Positions 39,891-43,458 of a stretch of 43,458 bases of DNA are shown one piece after another (the first letter of the stretch is position 1; every line of letters starts with the position of its first letter). Below the pieces are notes generated by a model. That model saw nothing but the letters and a program-made list of their open reading frames with translations. It was not told where the DNA came from and ran no database searches. The DNA is from DATKBT01 sp035546295. GTDB lineage: Bacteria > Acidobacteriota > Thermoanaerobaculia > Multivoradales > Multivoraceae. Both the position numbers and the translations under genes were made by a program. The stretch covers positions 1 to 43,458 of the forward strand of contig DATKBT010000040.1 in NCBI GenBank assembly GCA_035546295.1, read 5' to 3'.

Positions 39891-42212
39891 ATGGCAGGAA
39901 GATACCGCGAACAGGCTCTGGAGTATCACGCGAAGGGCCCCCCAGGGAAGATCGCGGTGGTTCCGACCAAGCCGACGGCCACCCAGCGGGACCTTTCGCT
40001 CGCCTACACGCCGGGCGTCGCCGAGCCCTGTCTCGAAATCGCCGCCGATCCTCTCCAGGCCTTCCGCTACACGACCCGCGGCAACCTGGTGGGAGTGATC
40101 AGCAACGGCACAGCGGTGCTCGGCCTGGGAAACATCGGGGCCCTCGCGAGCAAGCCGGTGATGGAGGGCAAGGGCGTCCTGTTCAAGCGCTTCGCCGGCA
40201 TCGACGTGTTCGACATCGAGATCGCGACCGAGGACGCCGACGAGCTCGCCCGGACCGTGCGCCTCCTCGAGCCGACCTTCGGCGGCATCAACCTGGAGGA
40301 CATCCGCGCCCCCGAGTGCTTCGAGATCGAGGAGCGGCTCCGGCGCGAGATGTCGATCCCGGTCTTCCACGACGACCAGCATGGAACGGCGATCATCGCG
40401 GGCGCGGCGCTGCTCAACGCCCTCGAGGTCGTCGACAAGCGAATCGAGGAGGTGAAGGTCGTCATCTCGGGGGCGGGCGCGGCCGCCCTGGGCTGCGTTC
40501 GGCTGTGGCTCCAGATGGGGCTCGAACGCGCTCATGTGACGTTTTGCGACAGCAAAGGCGTGATCTACGAGGGCCGGCCCGACCTCGAGGAGCCCCACAA
40601 GCTGGAGATCGCGGCCGACACCGAGGCGCGCAGCCTCGCCGAGGCCATGGTCGGAGTCGACGTCTTCGTCGGGCTCTCGGTCGCCGGCCTGGTGAAGCCA
40701 GAGATGTTGCAGTCGATGGCGGAGCGGCCGATCGTCTTCGCCCTCGCCAACCCCGATCCCGAAATCGGCTACGAAGAGGCCCGCGAAGCCCGCCCCGACG
40801 TCGTCATGGCGACCGGGCGCAGCGACTTCCCCAACCAGGTCAACAATGTCCTCGGCTTTCCCTTCATCTTCCGCGGCGCGCTCGACGTGCGCGCGACCGG
40901 CATCAACACGGAGATGAAGCTGGCGGCGGTGCGGGCTCTCGCCGAGCTCGCCCGCGAGGACGTTCCGGACTCGGTGCTCAAGGCCTACGGCGTGGAGCGT
41001 CTCAAGTTCGGCTCCGACTACCTGATCCCGAAGCCCTTCGACCACCGCGTCCTGTTCCGGGTCCCGGCGGCGGTCGCCCGCGCCGCCATGGAGAGCGGCG
41101 TGGCCCAGATGCCCATCCAGGACTTCGACGCCTATCAGCGGCGTCTCGAGCGCTTGGTCTCCCGCCGCTTCGAGTTGATGCGCGGAGTGCTCGACCGAGC
41201 GAAGCAGGATCCCAGGCGGATCGTTTTTCCCGAGGGCGAGCACGAGAAGATCCTGCGTACGGCCAAGATCCTGATCGACGAGGGCATCGCCCACCCGGTG
41301 CTGCTCGCTCGGCGCGAGCGGATCGAGCGCCAGCTCGAGGAGCTCGATCTCGATCCCGAGCGCCTGACCATCGTCCACGTCGCCGACGATCCCCGGCAGG
41401 AGGCTTACGCGCAGGCTTTCCACAACCGCCGGTGCCGTGACGGCGTGACGCTCGAGGACTCGCGCAAGCTGATGCGCTCGCGCAACTACTTCGGCTCGAT
41501 GATGCTCGAGCAGGGGGACGCCGACGGGCTGATCTCGGGCCTGACTCAGGAGTATCCGGAGACCATCCGTCCCGCGCTGCGGGTCATCGACACGGCTCGA
41601 GACGTCCGGCGGGTCTCGGGCGCCTACATCCTGGTGCTCGAAGACCGCCTGTTCTTCCTCGCCGACACCACCGTCAACATCGACCCCGACGCCGAGGATC
41701 TCGCCGAGATCGCACGTTTGACCGCGCGCTTCGCGCGCCGGTTCGACGTCGAGCCGCGAGTCGCCATGATCTCCTACTCGAACTTCGGCTCCAACCGCCA
41801 CCCCTCGGCGCTCAAGGTCCGGCGCGCGGTCGAGCGGCTGCACGAGCTGGAGCCGGAGCTGGAGGTCGACGGCGAGATGCAGGCCGACACCGCTGTGGTC
41901 GATTCGATCCTGAGGGAGCGCTATCCCTGGAGCCGGCTGAAGGCTCCCGCGAACGTCCTGATCTTTCCGGAGCTGCAGTCGGCGAACGCCGCCTACAAGC
42001 TGATCTGGCGGCTGGCGGACGCCGAGGCGATCGGACCCGTCCTGCTCGGGATGGGCAGGCCGGTGCATGTGCTCCAGCGAGGCGTCGAGGTCACAGATAT
42101 CGTCAACATGGCGGCCATTTGCGTCGTCGATGCCCAGGAGGCCGCCGGCTTCGGGGGACCGCGCCAGGCGCTGCTGTCCTACGGCGCCGCCGAATCTCGT
42201 GTCGAGGACTGA
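39891..42212 (+). CDS. maeB: NADP-dependent malic enzyme with phosphotransacetylase-like domain
   Basis: 773 aa, the normal length of MaeB. Residues about 1-430 are the malic enzyme: LSLAYTPGVAEPCLEIA, NLVGVISNGTAVLGLGNIGALASKPVMEGKGVLFKRFAGIDVFDIEI, PVFHDDQHGTAIIAGAALLNAL and the nucleotide-binding region VVISGAGAAALGCVRLWL. Residues about 430-773 resemble phosphate acetyltransferase (RIVFPEGEHEKILRTAKIL, FGSMMLEQGDADGLISGL, PANVLIFPELQSANAAYKL), a domain that in MaeB is regulatory rather than clearly catalytic and senses acetyl-CoA. Reaction: malate + NADP+ to pyruvate + CO2 + NADPH. Confidence 0.95.
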   Translation: MAGRYREQALEYHAKGPPGKIAVVPTKPTATQRDLSLAYTPGVAEPCLEIAADPLQAFRYTTRGNLVGVISNGTAVLGLGNIGALASKPVMEGKGVLFKRFAGIDVFDIEIATEDADELARTVRLLEPTFGGINLEDIRAPECFEIEERLRREMSIPVFHDDQHGTAIIAGAALLNALEVVDKRIEEVKVVISGAGAAALGCVRLWLQMGLERAHVTFCDSKGVIYEGRPDLEEPHKLEIAADTEARSLAEAMVGVDVFVGLSVAGLVKPEMLQSMAERPIVFALANPDPEIGYEEAREARPDVVMATGRSDFPNQVNNVLGFPFIFRGALDVRATGINTEMKLAAVRALAELAREDVPDSVLKAYGVERLKFGSDYLIPKPFDHRVLFRVPAAVARAAMESGVAQMPIQDFDAYQRRLERLVSRRFELMRGVLDRAKQDPRRIVFPEGEHEKILRTAKILIDEGIAHPVLLARRERIERQLEELDLDPERLTIVHVADDPRQEAYAQAFHNRRCRDGVTLEDSRKLMRSRNYFGSMMLEQGDADGLISGLTQEYPETIRPALRVIDTARDVRRVSGAYILVLEDRLFFLADTTVNIDPDAEDLAEIARLTARFARRFDVEPRVAMISYSNFGSNRHPSALKVRRAVERLHELEPELEVDGEMQADTAVVDSILRERYPWSRLKAPANVLIFPELQSANAAYKLIWRLADAEAIGPVLLGMGRPVHVLQRGVEVTDIVNMAAICVVDAQEAAGFGGPRQALLSYGAAESRVED

Positions 42213-42310
42213 AGGCGCCGCCGGCCGCAACAGCACGGCCGCGAAGGGTGCGCGCGGGTCGGCGTCGGGCGCCGGCCCCTCGGAGGCGCGAGCGCGGGCT
42301 CGCCATTCTG

Positions 42311-42338
42311 TTGTGTGTGCGCTTGGACACGCTACGAT
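42311..42338 (+). promoter_or_regulatory. Weak promoter candidate for the CsgG-family gene
   Basis: TTGTGT (42311-42316), 16 bases, TACGAT (42333-42338), 46 nt upstream of the ATG. Matches are only 3 and 4 of 6. Confidence 0.3.
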
Positions 42339-42384
42339 CGTTGGTGGAAGTCACAGCGAACAAGTCATCGAAGGAGGTTCTCGA

Positions 42385-43014
42385 ATGAGTTCCAAGGTTC
42401 AGTGGAGCAGGTGGGTCGCGGTCGCGCTGGTGCTCGCGGTGGTCGCGCCGCTCGCCGCGCAGGAGAAGCCGCGCATCGCAGTCCTCGAGTTCGAGGCGAA
42501 GGCCGACAATCAGTGGTATCACTGGTGGCGCAGCGGCGGCGCCTCGGCGGCTCAAGACGTCTTCGTCACCGAGCTGGTGAAGAGCGGCAAGTTCCGGGTC
42601 ATCGAACGGTCTCAGCTCGATGCCCTGATGCAGGAGAAGAACCTCGCGCTGTCCGGCGCGATCGACGCCTCGACCGCGGTTCAGGCGGGTCGCCTGCTCG
42701 GGGTCGACTACCTCCTTACCGGCGCCATCACCGAGTACGGCGAGAGCTCGGCCGGCGCGAACACCCGCGGCATCGGCGGTCTGCCCTCGGTGCGCGTGAA
42801 GCGCAAGAAGTTCAGCGCCGCGCTGAACGCTCGGCTGATCCACACCGAGACGGGCGAGATCATGTGGGCGGACGAGGGGCGTGAGGAGACCAAGAGCGCC
42901 GACGTCAACGTCGGCGGCTTCGGCGGCGGCGTCGACGACGATGCGATGTTCGACCGCGTGCTCAAGCCGGTCGTTCAGCAGCTGGTGGCCAGCCTCAAGG
43001 CCGCCGACCTCTGA
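42385..43014 (+). CDS. CsgG/curli-assembly-family exported protein
   Basis: 209 aa. AAGGAGG lies 7 nt before the ATG, a near-perfect ribosome binding site. The signal peptide is SRWVAVALVLAVVAPLAAQ, without a lipobox cysteine. The mature part has the CsgG-like nucleotide-binding-type fold: PRIAVLEFEAKADN, VFVTELVKSGKFRVIERSQLDALMQEKNLALSGAID, AVQAGRLLGVDYLLTGAITEYG and AALNARLIHTETGEIMWADEGREE. True CsgG is an outer-membrane lipoprotein pore for curli; this family also has many periplasmic members of unknown role, and without the lipidated Cys this one is more likely one of those. Confidence 0.85.
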   Translation: MSSKVQWSRWVAVALVLAVVAPLAAQEKPRIAVLEFEAKADNQWYHWWRSGGASAAQDVFVTELVKSGKFRVIERSQLDALMQEKNLALSGAIDASTAVQAGRLLGVDYLLTGAITEYGESSAGANTRGIGGLPSVRVKRKKFSAALNARLIHTETGEIMWADEGREETKSADVNVGGFGGGVDDDAMFDRVLKPVVQQLVASLKAADL

Positions 43015-43429
43015 TTCGACTCGGCGCCGCGAGGACGTTCGGCTTCCGGCCGACCCTCGGAACGCGCCGGCCGCGTCGGAGATCTCGGGAAGGTCGAACG
43101 GGAGGCCGGCCGAAGGGCCGGCTTCCCGCGTCTCGATCGTCTCCTCGCCGGCCTCTTCGAGTGCCGATGGTCCTGACTCGCCCTGAGGTGCGGATCCCGG
43201 CCGTGCTCCCCTCGCAGGCTCGGGGAGCACTGGCCACACCCGATGCGGTACGAGAGTGGCGCCTGGCCTAGTCGACCTGAGCCCGCGCCGCTTGCGGCGC
43301 TTGGGCGGGAAACATGAGCTAGCGGTAGCGAGCGACCTCATACCGCCAAGGGCAGGAACGGGGTACCTGGTGTTTCCCAGGTACCCCTGTCGGCGTAACC
43401 TTCGGGGTTGTCATGACCGGAGGTTGCAG
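43015..43429. other. Intergenic region with hairpins before the last gene
   Basis: 415 bases. A perfect 9-bp stem (GTGCTCCCC 43203-43211 with GGGGAGCAC 43222-43230), an imperfect GC hairpin around 43280-43307 (GCCCGCGCCGC.../GCGGCGCTTGGGC) and the 11-bp hairpin at 43360-43387. No gene seen inside. Confidence 0.5.
43360..43387 (+). promoter_or_regulatory. 11-bp hairpin in the leader of the last gene
   Basis: GGGGTACCTGG (43360-43370) pairs exactly with CCAGGTACCCC (43377-43387) over a 6-nt loop, ending 42 nt before the start codon at 43430. Could be a leader regulator, the terminal hairpin of a mobile element or a terminator without T-run. Confidence 0.45.
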
Positions 43430-43458
43430 ATGGCCGACTACGAGACGCTACTGCGAGA
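43430..43458 (+). CDS. Start of an unidentified gene, cut by the window end
   Basis: ATG 43430 with GGAGG at 43419-43423 (6-nt spacing), encoding MADYETLLR and continuing out of the window. Nine codons are too few to assign a family; the ribosome binding site and in-frame continuity are the support. Confidence 0.5.

Noticed and set aside
38272..43278. The 16-base sequence CTGGCCTAGTCGACCT present at 38272-38287 and 43263-43278
   Set aside because: No similarity extends beyond it on either side; in 43 kb of GC-rich sequence a single shared 16-mer is not strong evidence of a repeat family.

Overview
The window is GC-rich, double-membrane bacterial DNA. Heptose (LPS core) biosynthesis genes, a type IV pilus ATPase, a CsgG-like lipoprotein family member and a Wzm/Wzt polysaccharide exporter all point to a Gram-negative envelope. 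The style of the secreted proteins (PKD and FG-GAP repeat proteins, and a C-terminal module built around an FWFF(D/E)P...KVLDGC core) suggests Acidobacteriota, possibly a Thermoanaerobaculia-like lineage. That placement is an inference from protein style; there is no rRNA in the window to confirm it.

Layout. 1-478 (-): remnant of an IS1634-type transposase that starts flush at the stop codon of an exported isoaspartate methyltransferase (pcm). 1.3-2.3 kb (+): secreted protein with the FWFF module. 2.5-6.0 kb (-): pilB, then rfaE1/rfaE2, a split heptose kinase/nucleotidyltransferase with overlapping ends. 6.3-8.4 kb (+): ATP-synthase membrane genes atpZ, atpI, atpB, atpE without F1 genes; subunit c has Gln, Glu and Ser at three positions used in Na+ binding. 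8.8-10.05 kb (+): SigR-like (ECF12) sigma factor and a shrunken RsrA-like anti-sigma gene that has lost a zinc cysteine, with a GGAAT-N19-GTT promoter-like site between them. 10.45-11.8 kb (+): M23 envelope peptidase. 11.9-14.3 kb (-): TPR protein coupled to an unknown secreted protein. 14.85-22.3 kb (+): three large secreted proteins (FG-GAP; unknown 452 aa; PKD protein with 33 consecutive glycines), each with its own promoter-like signal and strong hairpins or terminators between them.

22.5-37.0 kb is a surface-glycan locus: ABC exporter (wzm, wzt with a C-terminal glycan-binding-like domain), five or six glycosyltransferase modules, a radical SAM/SPASM enzyme, a SAM methyltransferase, a GNAT protein fused to a decayed methyltransferase-like region, and a PIG-L deacetylase-GT2-coiled-coil fusion. 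The last five genes (31.4-38.05 kb) are chained by 4-nt stop/start overlaps and end in a PEGA-domain protein. The likely product is an ABC-exported, deacetylated and/or methylated heteropolysaccharide. 38.3-43.0 kb holds housekeeping genes: ogt (-), a DUF3891 protein (-), maeB with a phosphotransacetylase-like C-terminus (+) and a CsgG-family protein (+). The window ends in a hairpin-rich leader and the first codons of another gene.

I found no rRNA, tRNA or CRISPR array. The most interesting items are the sigma/defective anti-sigma pair, the radical-SAM-containing glycan export locus with its fusion enzymes, the shared FWFF module, and the Na+-like subunit c. Small tandem repeats (9, 13, 15, 16 and 18 nt) occur repeatedly in intergenic or start regions.
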